A stretch of DNA of 64,000 bases from Comamonadaceae bacterium PBBC1 (GTDB lineage Bacteria; Pseudomonadota; Gammaproteobacteria; Burkholderiales; Burkholderiaceae_C). The stretch is taken from positions 62,001-126,000 of the forward strand of contig NKIP01000004.1 of assembly GCA_002256145.1 (NCBI GenBank), written 5' to 3'. The position numbers and the translations under genes were made by a program. Positions within the stretch are counted from its first letter, which is position 1. Each line of letters opens with the position of its first letter. This document shows positions 36,368-44,957 of the stretch, one piece after another. The notes below the pieces were generated by a model. That model was not told the origin of the DNA, ran no database searches, and saw only the letters and a program-made list of their open reading frames with translations.

Positions 36368-37000
36368 TCAGTGCAAATGTCGTGGACGGCGACCGCCACC
36401 CCCGTGGCTGCCGTTGCCGTTGCCCCCTGCACCTTTGGGGGGCTTACCCAACTCCAATGAACTGACCAAGTTGTCAAATCGCTGACTGAAGAGCTTGTCG
36501 ATTTCAGACACCACACCCGACAACTCGGCCCCATCAAAGTGCCGCTCCATCATGTTCACGACGTCGTGGATGAGCAAATCGCGCTGGGCCTGCATGATGG
36601 CCCCAGGGTCCGGCCCCACAAACAACATCACAAAGTCGTCGCGAGAATCGGCACCACTGGCTTCATCCTCGTCGTCAAATTCGGTGTCGTAAAAAGTGAC
36701 TTCAATGGGTGTTCCTGCAGAGGACAACTCATTGAGGTTCATGCACAAATCTTCCATGACCATGCGGAAATCTTCATCCCCGCGCACAGTCCAGCACATT
36801 TGCAGTCGATGTGAGCTGGCATCAAAACGAATGCCAGGCTCTTCTTCGTAAAGGCTTGAAGAGGCTTCATTCAAAGATCTTGCGCCAGCGTATTGCCAAA
36901 GGGGCTTGAGCGCTTCCTGAATGGATTTGAGGTCGGTGCCGGATTTGATCGGCACATCACCATGCACGTGGATTTCAAGCGGTGCGTTGTCTTGGTTCAT
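36368..37000 (-). CDS. Conserved acidic cytoplasmic protein of unknown function
   Basis: A 210-residue protein starting MNQDNAPLEIHVHGDVPIKS. It has no signal peptide or membrane segment. The middle is acidic (FYDTEFDDEDEASGADSRDD) and the end is a low-complexity Gly/His/Arg tail (GGNGNGSHGGGGRRPRHLH). Secondary structure looks alpha/beta up to about residue 180. I do not recognise the family; it resembles hypothetical proteins linked with tRNA-Leu in Burkholderiales. ATG 37000 follows a short leader directly after the tRNA-Leu gene (20 bases), so it is probably transcribed with the tRNA. The MFS gene follows in 5 bases. Confidence 0.75.
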   Translation of the reverse strand: MNQDNAPLEIHVHGDVPIKSGTDLKSIQEALKPLWQYAGARSLNEASSSLYEEEPGIRFDASSHRLQMCWTVRGDEDFRMVMEDLCMNLNELSSAGTPIEVTFYDTEFDDEDEASGADSRDDFVMLFVGPDPGAIMQAQRDLLIHDVVNMMERHFDGAELSGVVSEIDKLFSQRFDNLVSSLELGKPPKGAGGNGNGSHGGGGRRPRHLH

Positions 37001-37020
37001 GATGATGTTGATGTGTACTT

Positions 37021-37113
37021 TGGTGCCCCGAGCCGGAATCGAACCGGCACGCCCGTTATTCACGAAGCAACGGATTTTAAGTCCGGTGTGTCTACCGATT
37101 TCACCACCGGGGC
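37021..37113 (-). tRNA. tRNA-Leu (anticodon UAA)
   Basis: Read on the minus strand it begins GCCCCGGTGGTGAAATCGG, has the anticodon loop ACTTAAAAT with anticodon TAA, a long variable arm, the T arm GGTTCGATTCC and an encoded CCA end. The 7-base acceptor stem (GCCCCGG/ CGGGGC plus wobble end) and the class II variable arm identify leucine. Confidence 0.93.
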
Positions 37114-37152
37114 AGAGGCTCTATTGTGCCTTGAGATCGGGTCAATAAAGTC

Positions 37153-37545
37153 TCAACTTGTTTGCAAATTGAGCATGGCCAATGCATAAAGTGCCACAAC
37201 CGACACATAGGCGGCTGACCACACCATGGTTCGCCACTTCGGTTTGTTGCTGACGTAACAAAAAACATAGGCGGTGCGGGCGGTCACAAACAAAATGGAC
37301 AAGGCGTCGACCGTATGGGGATCCACCCCAGTCAACAAAGCCAAAATCACACCCACCGCAAAGAAGGGAAAGGCCTCAAAACAGTTGGCTTGAGCGGCAT
37401 TGGCGCGGGCTCGAAAACCTGTTTGTGATGCCAACCACGCCCTCGGGTCACTGTTGTCGTAGCCCTTAAAACCCGATTTGGCGATGCCCGCACAAACGAC
37501 CGGCATGATCCCTGCTACCAAAACCGCTGCATAGGAAATCAGCAT
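37153..37545 (-). CDS. MAPEG-family membrane protein
   Basis: A 130-residue protein with four membrane helices. It starts MLISYAAVLVAGIMPVVCAG and contains the family pattern RARANAAQANCFEAFPFFAV (about 46-65) and ARTAYVFCYVSNKPKWRTMV, both typical of the bacterial MAPEG group related to microsomal glutathione transferases. Its biochemical role here is unknown; glutathione-dependent detoxification or lipid peroxide handling is possible. It lies on the minus strand downstream of the tRNA-Leu gene, separated from it by about 40 bases on the 3' side. Confidence 0.9.
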   Translation of the reverse strand: MLISYAAVLVAGIMPVVCAGIAKSGFKGYDNSDPRAWLASQTGFRARANAAQANCFEAFPFFAVGVILALLTGVDPHTVDALSILFVTARTAYVFCYVSNKPKWRTMVWSAAYVSVVALYALAMLNLQTS

Positions 37546-37603
37546 TCCATACCCCCTTGATGAGCAAAGCCTGTGAACAATAGACGAACCGCGTGACCAC
37601 CAA

Positions 37604-37633
37604 TGAAAAAGCCACTGAGGTCATCAGTGGCTT
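37604..37633 (-). terminator. Intrinsic terminator after the small 56-residue gene
   Basis: Ten-base arms AAGCCACTGA and TCAGTGGCTT with a 5-base loop are followed on the minus strand by TTTTC, 34 bases after the stop of the gene at 37667. Confidence 0.8.
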
Positions 37634-37666
37634 GCCAACTCAGGATCAAAAACCTGAGGTGCAGGA

Positions 37667-37837
37667 TCAACCGCCCTTTTTGGAACGCTTGCCAGGATTT
37701 TTCTTGCTGCGAGTGGCCACGCCACGCTCAAGGCTGACGCGCTGACCACGACCGCCGGTGCGCAAGGTCACACCAGGCAAAGCTGGCAGTGGGGGGGTGA
37801 ATTTACGATCTGCTTCGGTGACGATTTTGTTGCCCAT
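37667..37837 (-). CDS. Small basic protein, 56 residues
   Basis: ATG 37837 opens a 57-codon frame beginning MGNKIVTEADRKFTPPLPAL and ending with the very basic tail RSKKNPGKRSKKGG. The middle GVTLRTGGRGQRVSLERGV is Gly/Arg-rich. The gene stands alone, has its own terminator behind it and GGAGCCAT-type bases before the start. It looks like a conserved nucleic-acid or ribosome-associated protein by charge, but I do not recognise a family. No membrane segment. Confidence 0.7.
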   Translation of the reverse strand: MGNKIVTEADRKFTPPLPALPGVTLRTGGRGQRVSLERGVATRSKKNPGKRSKKGG

Positions 37838-38007
37838 CTATGGCTCCAGATAAATAATGCAAAGCGATATTAGGCCACAAGAAGTGGCCTATTCCATCCA
37901 ATGGACACGATTGACCTGAGAATTTAAGACCCAGCAAGCATGAACTTCGCCCTTGGAGGACGGCCTCCCTGGCACTGAAAGCGGCTCATCAGGCACAAAT
38001 GTTGCGT

Positions 38008-38643
38008 TCAGTCGGCCCTGCGCAACGCGACTGCAAAGCCCCTTTGAACCGCCGGCCGAGCCATCATGCGCTCGTACCAACGCTGGACATGAGGAAATTC
38101 ACTCAAATCCACCCGATGCCGAGCATGACGCCAAACCCAACCCAAAATGGCGAAGTCAGCAATCGACAATTCGCCTGCAAAAAACGCATGCTCGGCCAAA
38201 CGGCGGTCCATGACCCCATACAAACGCCGTGTTTCGCTCATGAAGCGTTGCAAACCATAGCGCCTGTCACCCTCGTCACTCAATGCAACAAAATGGTGCA
38301 CCTGCCCTGGGGAGGGACCAAACCCACCCACTTGAAACATCAACCACTCCAGAACAGCCACCCGAGCAGCGCCTGAAGAGGGCAAAAACAGACCCGTCTT
38401 TTCTGCCAAGTACATCAAAATGGCACCCGACTCGAAAACGGTTTGCTCTTGGCCATCCGGTCCATCGGTGTCCACCAAGGCTGGGATTTTGTTATTGGGG
38501 CTGATGCGCAAAAAATCGGGATCAAATTGTTCATTTTGTGTGATGTCAACCACTTGCACCGCATAGGGCAAGCCCATCTCCTCCAAGGCCACCGAAATTT
38601 TTCGGGCGTTTGGGGTGTCAAAAGCCAACAGTGTCAATGCCAT
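38008..38643 (-). CDS. Glutathione S-transferase (YfcG/Nu-like)
   Basis: A 211-residue GST. The thioredoxin-like N-terminal domain starts MALTLLAFDTPNARKISVAL and has the PNNKIPALVDTDG and FESGAILMYLAEKTG motifs (about 53-65 and 78-92); the helical C-terminal domain has YGVMDRRLAEHAFFAGELSI and ADFAILGWVWRHA. The NxxK-type start and DGPDGQEQTVFESGAI segment fit the YfcG/Ure2p-like group with disulfide-bond reductase or detoxification activity. ATG 38643 follows AGGAG at 8 bases, better than the longer upstream reading. Divergent from the next gene. Confidence 0.9.
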   Translation of the reverse strand: MALTLLAFDTPNARKISVALEEMGLPYAVQVVDITQNEQFDPDFLRISPNNKIPALVDTDGPDGQEQTVFESGAILMYLAEKTGLFLPSSGAARVAVLEWLMFQVGGFGPSPGQVHHFVALSDEGDRRYGLQRFMSETRRLYGVMDRRLAEHAFFAGELSIADFAILGWVWRHARHRVDLSEFPHVQRWYERMMARPAVQRGFAVALRRAD

Positions 38644-38764
38644 GCAACAAGCTCCTTGAAAAGGGTTCAGTTTATGGACAAAGCGTCCACCCCATGGACC
38701 ACTCGGTGACTGCATGCCCAGACACCCGCGCTTATGATGATTTTTTAATCAAAAAGGCAAGTGC

Positions 38765-39700
38765 ATGAACCGCGTACTGGCACACACCGGGGCCCAATAC
38801 CCCATTTTGCAGGCTCCCATGGGCTGGATTGCCCGCAGCGCCCTGGCCTCGGCCGTCTCCAAGGCTGGTGGATTGGGCATCATCGAAACCTCGTCCGGGG
38901 AAACCGAAAATTGCCAACGTGAAATCCAGCGCATGCTCGACAGTGGGCTGCCCTTTGGCGTGAATCTTCCGATTCGTTTTTTGAAAGACGACGCCATGCT
39001 GCGTTACGTCTGCGAATCTGGCATCCGTTTTGTCACCACATCAGCCGGCAGTCCTGCCAAGTTTGTCGCCCCCTTAAAGGCCGCAGGCATTGCGGTCTAC
39101 CATGCGGTCCCCACTCTTGAGGCTGCGTTGAAGTGTGCTCAAGCGGGTGTTGACGGCTTGGTGGTGGAGTGCTCCGAAGGCGGTGGTTTCAAAAATCCGG
39201 AAGAAGTCAGCACCTTGGTGCTGCTGCAAGCCATCCGCGAACACACCGATTTGCCCTTGATCGCTGCTGGCGGCATTGTGGATGGTCGCGCCATGGCCGC
39301 AGCATTTGCACTGGGCGCTGAAGGCGTTCAAATGGGCACCCGTTTTGTGGCCTGTGCAGAAAGCCCTGTTCACGCGCACTACAAACAAGCCATTGTGCAA
39401 GCGTCCACCACAGACACCTACATGCTGAACACCCAGTCCTCCCCTTGCATTCGCGCCCTGAAATCCCCTTACACCAAAAGCTTGCACGAGGCAGGGCTGA
39501 TGGGCCCCGAGGCCTTCAAAGGCATTCAGGACGTTTACTTTGGCGGTGACATGAATGCGGCCCCCGCTTTGGCGGGTCAATCGGCTGGACTGATCCATGA
39601 GGTCAAAACCGCCCGTGAAATCATCGAAGAAACCGTGGCCCAGTTCCACGCCATCTCGGCTCGTTTGGGTCAACTGGCCTCGACAAGTTCTTTTGGATGA
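38765..39700 (+). CDS. Nitronate monooxygenase-like flavoprotein
   Basis: A 311-residue FMN-binding TIM-barrel. It begins MNRVLAHTGAQYPILQAPMG and has SKAGGLGIIETSSGE, VECSEGGGFKNPEEV, LPLIAAGGIVDGRAMAAAFA and GAEGVQMGTRFVACAES, the phosphate-binding loops of the NMO/2-nitropropane dioxygenase and FabK families. The set fits a class I NMO-like enzyme best; a FabK-like enoyl-ACP reductase is the main alternative. Substrate not determined. It is monocistronic, with the GST divergent on one side and FKBP 96 bases downstream. Confidence 0.88.
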   Translation: MNRVLAHTGAQYPILQAPMGWIARSALASAVSKAGGLGIIETSSGETENCQREIQRMLDSGLPFGVNLPIRFLKDDAMLRYVCESGIRFVTTSAGSPAKFVAPLKAAGIAVYHAVPTLEAALKCAQAGVDGLVVECSEGGGFKNPEEVSTLVLLQAIREHTDLPLIAAGGIVDGRAMAAAFALGAEGVQMGTRFVACAESPVHAHYKQAIVQASTTDTYMLNTQSSPCIRALKSPYTKSLHEAGLMGPEAFKGIQDVYFGGDMNAAPALAGQSAGLIHEVKTAREIIEETVAQFHAISARLGQLASTSSFG

Positions 39701-39796
39701 TGGGGAGCGCTGAACGGCTGTTGTTTTGATCGCATGCCTCGAACACCGGGCCTCCGTTAACATGACAGAAATTTCATTTTTTGCACTCTCCACCCC

Positions 39797-40249
39797 ATGA
39801 CCAAACATTTTCTCGCCCCATCGTTGACAAGCCTGACATTGGCTGCGTGTTTTGCCACATCAGCTTTTGCTCAAAACACCGTCATCACCGCCTCATCGCA
39901 AGAACCGGGGGCTCAGCTGACCGCCTCAGGCATGATCTACCGATCCCTCAAGGACGGCACCGGAGCCAGCCCCAAGGCTTCAGACAAGGTCAAAGTTCAT
40001 TACCGAGGCACATTGCCCAATGGCAAGGAATTTGACAGCTCTTACAAACGCAACGAAGCCATCGAGTTCCCGCTGAACCGCGTGATTCCATGTTGGACCG
40101 AAGGTGTTCAACGCATGAAGGTTGGCGGCCAAGCCAAACTGACTTGCCCACCCGCCACGGCTTATGGCGAGCGTGGTGCAGGCGGCGTGATCCCACCCAA
40201 CGCCACCCTTTTGTTTGAAGTTGAATTGCTGGCCATCAACGGTCAATAA
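39797..40249 (+). CDS. Periplasmic FKBP-type peptidyl-prolyl isomerase
   Basis: A 150-residue FK506-binding-type isomerase. Residues 1-25 form a signal peptide (MTKHFLAPSLTSLTLAACFA, cleavage after SAFA). The FKBP domain starts near residue 48 with SDKVKVHYRGTLPNGKEFDS and includes IPCWTEGVQRMKVGG, CPPATAYGERGAGG and VIPPNATLLFEVELL. The active-site Tyr, Phe-Asp, Val-Ile-Pro and Tyr residues are present. It would assist folding in the periplasm. The aminotransferase begins 35 bases downstream on the same strand. Confidence 0.93.
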   Translation: MTKHFLAPSLTSLTLAACFATSAFAQNTVITASSQEPGAQLTASGMIYRSLKDGTGASPKASDKVKVHYRGTLPNGKEFDSSYKRNEAIEFPLNRVIPCWTEGVQRMKVGGQAKLTCPPATAYGERGAGGVIPPNATLLFEVELLAINGQ

Positions 40250-40284
40250 ATCCGCCAGACGCGTCACATCCCCCAGGAAAAAGC

Positions 40285-41463
40285 ATGAAGCGCCAATCCC
40301 TCCGCATGGACCGGGTCGACACCCCCATCATTCCCACCATTGCCGCGCTGGTGCGCGATAACCCGGGCACCATTTCCTTGGGTCAAGGCGTTGTCAACTA
40401 CGCCCCACCCGCCTCGGCCATTGCCGCTCTGCCCGAACTGATGGCTGACGCACAGCTGCACAAATACCAAGCGGTCAGCGGCATTGCCCCTTTGGTCGAA
40501 GCCTTTCGACAAAAGTTGGCCGATGAAAACCAGGTGCACTGCGGCACAGAATCCCGAATCATGGTCACGGCCGGCAGCAACATGGCTTTTCTCAACTGCG
40601 TGCTGGCCGTGGCGGACCCCGGTGATGAATTCATCCTGCCCATGCCGTATTACTTCAACCAGGAAATGGCCATTCGCATGTGTGGCTGCATCCCCGTGCC
40701 CGTCCCAACCCACAACGATTGGGGTTTGGATGTTCAGGCTCTGGCTGACGCCATCACGCCGCGCACCCGGGCCATTGTCACAGTGTCACCCAACAACCCA
40801 ACGGGCGCTGTTTACAGCGAAGCCTCTTTGCGGGCAGTCAACGCCTTGTGCGCGAAGGCGGGCATCTACCATTTCAGCGACGAGGCCTATGAATACTTTA
40901 CCTACGAAGGTGCTCAGCACTTTTCTCCGGCATCGATAGAAGGCGCACAAGGCCACACCCTGTCTTTTTACTCCATGTCCAAAAATTACGGCATGGCCAG
41001 TTGGCGTGTGGGCTATGTGGTCTACCCGGCCGATTTGTTTGACGCCATGAACAAAGTTCAAGACACCAACTTGATCTGCGCTCCAGTGGCTTCGCAACTG
41101 CTTGCACTGCAATCTTTAAGACTTGGCCGCGATTGGGTTCAGCCAAAAATTCAAAGCCTTTCCATGGTCCGCCATCAGGTCTACCAAGCCTTGGAGGACT
41201 TGGGCGATCTGGTGCAGTTCCCCCAAACCCAGGGGGCCTTTTATGTGCTCATGAAACTGCCTGGCATGGCTGACCCTATGGCGTTCAATCGCCACATGAC
41301 TGAAAAATTCAAAGTCGCGACTTTGCCCGGTTTTGCTTTTGGTCTGACAGACCTGAACAAGGCCAATTACCAACGACTTTCTTATGGCGCATTGGATCCT
41401 GCTACGGTGGCACAAGGCGTGCAGCGCTTTGTGGCGGCGGTCAAAGACTGGTATCGAACTTAA
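40285..41463 (+). CDS. PLP-dependent class I/II aminotransferase
   Basis: A 392-residue fold-type I aminotransferase. It shows ISLGQGVVNYAPPASAIAAL, MVTAGSNMAFLNCVLAVADP, VTVSPNNPTGAVYSEASLR (about 169-187), SDEAYEYFTY and the PLP-lysine segment SMSKNYGMASWRVGY (Lys near 235), then FYVLMKLPG. It groups with aspartate/aromatic or MalY-like aminotransferases by motif; the amino donor is not determined. No signal peptide. The operon relation to the FKBP gene (35-base gap) and cupin gene (63-base gap) is possible but not proven. Confidence 0.9.
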   Translation: MKRQSLRMDRVDTPIIPTIAALVRDNPGTISLGQGVVNYAPPASAIAALPELMADAQLHKYQAVSGIAPLVEAFRQKLADENQVHCGTESRIMVTAGSNMAFLNCVLAVADPGDEFILPMPYYFNQEMAIRMCGCIPVPVPTHNDWGLDVQALADAITPRTRAIVTVSPNNPTGAVYSEASLRAVNALCAKAGIYHFSDEAYEYFTYEGAQHFSPASIEGAQGHTLSFYSMSKNYGMASWRVGYVVYPADLFDAMNKVQDTNLICAPVASQLLALQSLRLGRDWVQPKIQSLSMVRHQVYQALEDLGDLVQFPQTQGAFYVLMKLPGMADPMAFNRHMTEKFKVATLPGFAFGLTDLNKANYQRLSYGALDPATVAQGVQRFVAAVKDWYRT

Positions 41464-41525
41464 CGCGCTGCATTCAACACCCACGCCTTCACCACTTTGA
41501 TCTTTTTATTTCTTTTGCACAGCCC

Positions 41526-41804
41526 ATGAACACCATCTCACTTGAACAATTCACGGCCCAGTCTATGGACGAAGGCTTCGATGAAATCATCGTCCGCGAA
41601 TGGGATGCCGATCTCCAACTCGACACCCACACCCATCCTTTTGATGTCAGCGCCCATGTGGTGCGCGGCGAGTTTTGGCTGACCGCCCATGACAAGGTGA
41701 CACATCTGAAGGCGGGTGATTTTTTTCGCTTGGCACGCGATGTGCCTCATGAAGAGCGATATGGTGCGCTGGGTGCCACCGTGTGGGTGGCCAGGGCCAA
41801 CTGA
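41526..41804 (+). CDS. Small cupin-domain protein
   Basis: A 92-residue single cupin beginning MNTISLEQFTAQSMDEGFDE. The metal-binding motif 1 is visible as DLQLDTHTHPFDVSAHVVRG (His-x-His) and motif 2 as FFRLARDVPHEERYGALG. Such small cupins are usually metal-binding enzymes or sensors; no substrate can be named. The start ATG follows a pyrimidine-rich stretch without a strong ribosome site. It precedes the tRNA cluster on the opposite strand. Confidence 0.85.
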   Translation: MNTISLEQFTAQSMDEGFDEIIVREWDADLQLDTHTHPFDVSAHVVRGEFWLTAHDKVTHLKAGDFFRLARDVPHEERYGALGATVWVARAN

Positions 41805-41837
41805 ACGAATATCAACAAGAGTTCACGACAGCTTCAC

Positions 41838-41876
41838 CAAAAACAAATGCCTCAGCAGATGAACTGCTGAGGCATT
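41838..41876 (-). terminator. Terminator after tRNA-Cys
   Basis: A perfect 13-base stem (AATGCCTCAGCAG and complement) with a 5-base loop, followed on the minus strand by TTTGTTTTT, lies 5 bases beyond the tRNA-Cys 3' end. It also overlaps the convergent end of the cupin gene region. Confidence 0.88.
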
Positions 41877-41881
41877 GAAAT

Positions 41882-41955
41882 TGGAGGCGCGACCCAGAGT
41901 CGAACTGGGCTAGACGGATTTGCAATCCGTTGCATAACCGCTTTGCTATCGCGCC
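41882..41955 (-). tRNA. tRNA-Cys (anticodon GCA)
   Basis: Minus strand: acceptor GGCGCGA pairs with TCGCGCC, anticodon loop ATTGCAAAT with anticodon GCA, T arm AGTTCGACTCT, U discriminator and encoded CCA. Length 74 with CCA. Confidence 0.96.
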
Positions 41956-42021
41956 CTTGTCAGTGAACTGACTTGGTCTCAATGGATCGTCAAATGACAA
42001 ACCCAAGAAACATTCAAAAAT

Positions 42022-42097
42022 TGGAGCGGGAAACGAGATTCGAACTCGCGACCTCAACCTTGGCAAGGTTGCGCTCTACCAACTGAGCTATTCCCGC
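42022..42097 (-). tRNA. tRNA-Gly (anticodon GCC), copy 1
   Basis: Minus strand: acceptor GCGGGAA, D arm GCTCAGTTGGTAGAGC, anticodon loop CTTGCCAAG with GCC, T arm GAGTTCGAATCTC, encoded CCA. Identical to copy 2 at 42260-42335. Confidence 0.97.
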
Positions 42098-42195
42098 AAA
42101 CTTAGCCCCTCATTATACATCGTCAAAAACAACATTGACCAGAATAAGAGACAAAACTCAAAATCATTTCAGAAGAACAGACTGCTGAAAAAATC

Positions 42196-42225
42196 CAAAA
42201 AAACAGGGAAGCTTTGGCTTCCCTG
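42196..42225 (-). terminator. Terminator between the two tRNA-Gly genes
   Basis: Nine-base arms CAGGGAAGC and GCTTCCCTG with a 4-base loop; the minus strand continues into TTTTTTTGG. It would end transcripts from the upstream tRNA-Gly copy, so the two copies are probably separate transcription units. Confidence 0.85.
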
Positions 42226-42259
42226 AGATTTGAAAAATGAACAAACATTTTTCTTTATT

Positions 42260-42335
42260 TGGAGCGGGAAACGAGATTCGAACTCGCGACCTCAACCTTG
42301 GCAAGGTTGCGCTCTACCAACTGAGCTATTCCCGC
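42260..42335 (-). tRNA. tRNA-Gly (anticodon GCC), copy 2
   Basis: Same 76-base sequence as copy 1, with encoded CCA. It lies 100 bases after the lon stop. Confidence 0.97.
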
Positions 42336-42394
42336 ATATTTCAATCAACTTGGCATTGTATGCTTTGTTGTTTGCAATGGTCAAATTGTAATGC

Positions 42395-42428
42395 AATTTC
42401 AGGGGGGCTTTGAGCTCTTCCTGAAATT
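42395..42428 (-). terminator. Hairpin after lon
   Basis: Nine-base arms AATTTCAGG and CCTGAAATT with a 16-base loop sit 6 bases after the lon stop on the minus strand. There is no strong T run, so it is only terminator-like. Confidence 0.5.
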
Positions 42429-42434
42429 TTTACA

Positions 42435-44858
42435 TCAATGTTTGACCGCCTCAGATTTTGCCGTTGTGGTGACCGCTGACAAGGCAGTCGCTGCGACCTC
42501 TTCCTCACTCAAAGGCATGGGTTTGGCCTCCAAGGCGACATCGAGCACCTGATCGATCCACTTGACCGGGACGATTTCCAAACCATTTTTGACATTTTCG
42601 GGAATGTCTTGCAGGTCTTTGACGTTGTCCTCTGGAATCAAAACTGTCTTGATGCCACCACGCAATGCAGCCAGCAATTTTTCCTTCAATCCACCAATGG
42701 CCGTGACTTCGCCGCGCAGCGTGATCTCACCCGTCATGGCCACATCGGCACGCACGGGAATACCCGTCATGGCCGACACCATGGCGGTGGTCATGGCCGC
42801 ACCGGCACTGGGGCCATCTTTGGGGGTGGCACCGTCTGGCACGTGAATGTGCAGGTCTTTCTTCTCAAAGACTTCGTCCTTGATGCCCAAAAGACGTGAG
42901 CGGCTGCGCACCACGGTGCGAGCGGCCTCGACGGACTCCTTCATCACATCACCGAGCGAACCGGTGCGGGTGATCACGCCTTTGCCGGGCATCAGGGCTG
43001 CTTCGATGGTCAGCAAATCGCCGCCCACCTCTGTCCAGGCCAAACCAACGACTTGGCCCACTTGGTTTTTTTGCTCAGCACGGCCATAGGTGTACTTGCG
43101 AACACCCAAGTAGTCATTCAGGTTGTCTGCATTCACCACCACCTGAGGTGTCATTTGCTTGAGCAACAAAGCCTTCACCACCTTGCGGCAGATTTTGCCC
43201 AACTCGCGTTCCAGCGACCGCACACCGGCTTCGCGGGTGTAGTAACGCACCACGTCGCGCACGGCCTCTTCGGTCACCAGCAGCTCAGAATCCTTGACCC
43301 CGTTGTTGCCCATTTGCTTGGGCAGCAAATACTTCATGGCAATGCTGGTTTTTTCGTCCTCGGTGTAGCCGGACAAGCGGATCACTTCCATTCGGTCCAA
43401 CAGGGCCGAGGGAATGTTCATCGAGTTGGAGGTGGCCACAAACATCACATCGCTCAGGTCGAAGTCGACCTCAACGTAATGATCGCCAAATGTGTGGTTT
43501 TGCTCAGGGTCCAACACCTCGAGCAAGGCACTGGATGGGTCACCCCTGAAATCCGTGCCCAACTTATCGATCTCGTCCAACAAAAACAAAGGGTTCTTGG
43601 TGCCGACCTTGTTCAGGTTTTGCAGGACCTTGCCGGGCAATGCGCCAATATAGGTGCGGCGATGCCCGCGAATCTCAGCCTCGTCACGCATGCCGCCCAA
43701 AGCCATGCGCACGTACTTGCGCCCAGTGGCCTTGGCAATGGATTGGCCTAGCGATGTCTTGCCCACGCCAGGTGGCCCCACCAAGCACAGGATAGGTGCT
43801 TTGACCTTGTCCACGCGTTGCTGCACCGCGAGGTATTCCAAGATGCGGTCTTTAACCTTGTCCAGACCGTAGTGGTCTTGGTTCAGCACCTCTTCGGCAT
43901 TGGCCAAATCGTGCTTGAGCTTGGTTTTTTTGCCCCAAGGCAAACCAATCAAGACATCCAGGTAGTTGCGAACGACCGAAGCCTCGGCCGACATGGGGGA
44001 CATGAGCTTGAGCTTTTTGAGCTCACCTTCGGCCTTTTTACGTGCCTCGGCAGACAGCTTGGCAGCCTTGATCTTTTTCTCAAGCTCCTCAATGTCAGCG
44101 CCTTCTTCCCCGTCGCCAAGTTCTTTTTGAATGGCTTTGACCTGCTCATTGAGGTAGAAGTCGCGCTGGTTTTTCTCCATTTGCCGTTTGACACGACCAC
44201 GGATGCGCTTGTCCACATTCAAAATATCCACCTCGTGTTCGAGCTGGGCATACAGATTTTCAAGCCGCAATTTGATGTTGGCCAAGTCCAACACCTGCTG
44301 CTTGTTCTCGAGCTTGAGTGGCAAGTGCGCAGCGATGGTGTCAGCCAAGCGGCCTGGATCATCGATGCTGGAGATCGAGGTCAGAATTTCGGGCGGAATC
44401 TTTTTGTTGAGTTTGACGTACTGGTCAAACTGCTGCATCACGGCACGGCGCAGCGCCTCAATTTCGCTGCTGGCATCGGATTGCTCGGACACAGGATCAA
44501 CAGGGGTGAGCGAGGCCACAAAATGCGCTTCGCCATCCACAATGGATTTGACAATGGCACGTTGCTGGCCTTCAACCAACACTTTGACGGTGCCATCGGG
44601 CAATTTGAGCATCTGCAAGATGGTTGAGACACAACCCACGTCAAACATGTCGTCAACGGCAGGTTCGTCTTTGGCGGCTGTTTTTTGGGCCACCAACATG
44701 ATGCGACGGTCGGCAGCCATGGCCGACTCAAGGGCCTTGATGCTCTTGGGGCGTCCCACAAACAAGGGAATCACCATGTGAGGGAACACCACCACGTCGC
44801 GCAGCGGCAACATGGGCAGTTCCATCAAGGTGGGCGGCAAAGGTGTGTGTCCAGACAT
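42435..44858 (-). CDS. lon: ATP-dependent protease Lon (LonA)
   Basis: An 807-residue LonA protease that degrades misfolded and regulatory proteins in the cytoplasm. The N-terminal substrate domain begins ELPMLPLRDVVVFPHMVIPL. The AAA module has CLVGPPGVGKTSLGQSIAKA (Walker A near 360) and KNPLFLLDEIDKLGTDFRGD (Walker B). The protease domain has the serine-lysine dyad: DGATPKDGPSAGAAMTTAM (Ser near 685) and GGLKEKLLAALRGGI (Lys). The length is standard. It is the last gene of the tig-clpP-clpX-lon group on the minus strand, 99 bases after clpX, and probably has its own heat-shock promoter in that gap, though I could not define it by eye. Confidence 0.98.
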   Translation of the reverse strand: MSGHTPLPPTLMELPMLPLRDVVVFPHMVIPLFVGRPKSIKALESAMAADRRIMLVAQKTAAKDEPAVDDMFDVGCVSTILQMLKLPDGTVKVLVEGQQRAIVKSIVDGEAHFVASLTPVDPVSEQSDASSEIEALRRAVMQQFDQYVKLNKKIPPEILTSISSIDDPGRLADTIAAHLPLKLENKQQVLDLANIKLRLENLYAQLEHEVDILNVDKRIRGRVKRQMEKNQRDFYLNEQVKAIQKELGDGEEGADIEELEKKIKAAKLSAEARKKAEGELKKLKLMSPMSAEASVVRNYLDVLIGLPWGKKTKLKHDLANAEEVLNQDHYGLDKVKDRILEYLAVQQRVDKVKAPILCLVGPPGVGKTSLGQSIAKATGRKYVRMALGGMRDEAEIRGHRRTYIGALPGKVLQNLNKVGTKNPLFLLDEIDKLGTDFRGDPSSALLEVLDPEQNHTFGDHYVEVDFDLSDVMFVATSNSMNIPSALLDRMEVIRLSGYTEDEKTSIAMKYLLPKQMGNNGVKDSELLVTEEAVRDVVRYYTREAGVRSLERELGKICRKVVKALLLKQMTPQVVVNADNLNDYLGVRKYTYGRAEQKNQVGQVVGLAWTEVGGDLLTIEAALMPGKGVITRTGSLGDVMKESVEAARTVVRSRSRLLGIKDEVFEKKDLHIHVPDGATPKDGPSAGAAMTTAMVSAMTGIPVRADVAMTGEITLRGEVTAIGGLKEKLLAALRGGIKTVLIPEDNVKDLQDIPENVKNGLEIVPVKWIDQVLDVALEAKPMPLSEEEVAATALSAVTTTAKSEAVKH

Positions 44859-44957
44859 GGTGTATCCCTCGGATCAATTCAGCTACACATGGATGCTGCC
44901 CCCGCAATTTCAAGCCATTCATGACAAATGGTTTGCGGGCGGTGCAGCCAAGAGGGG

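Noticed and set aside
41882..42335. tRNA genes as an integration site of a genomic island
   Set aside because: No integrase, no direct repeats of tRNA 3' ends beyond the natural second copy, and flanking genes are ordinary.
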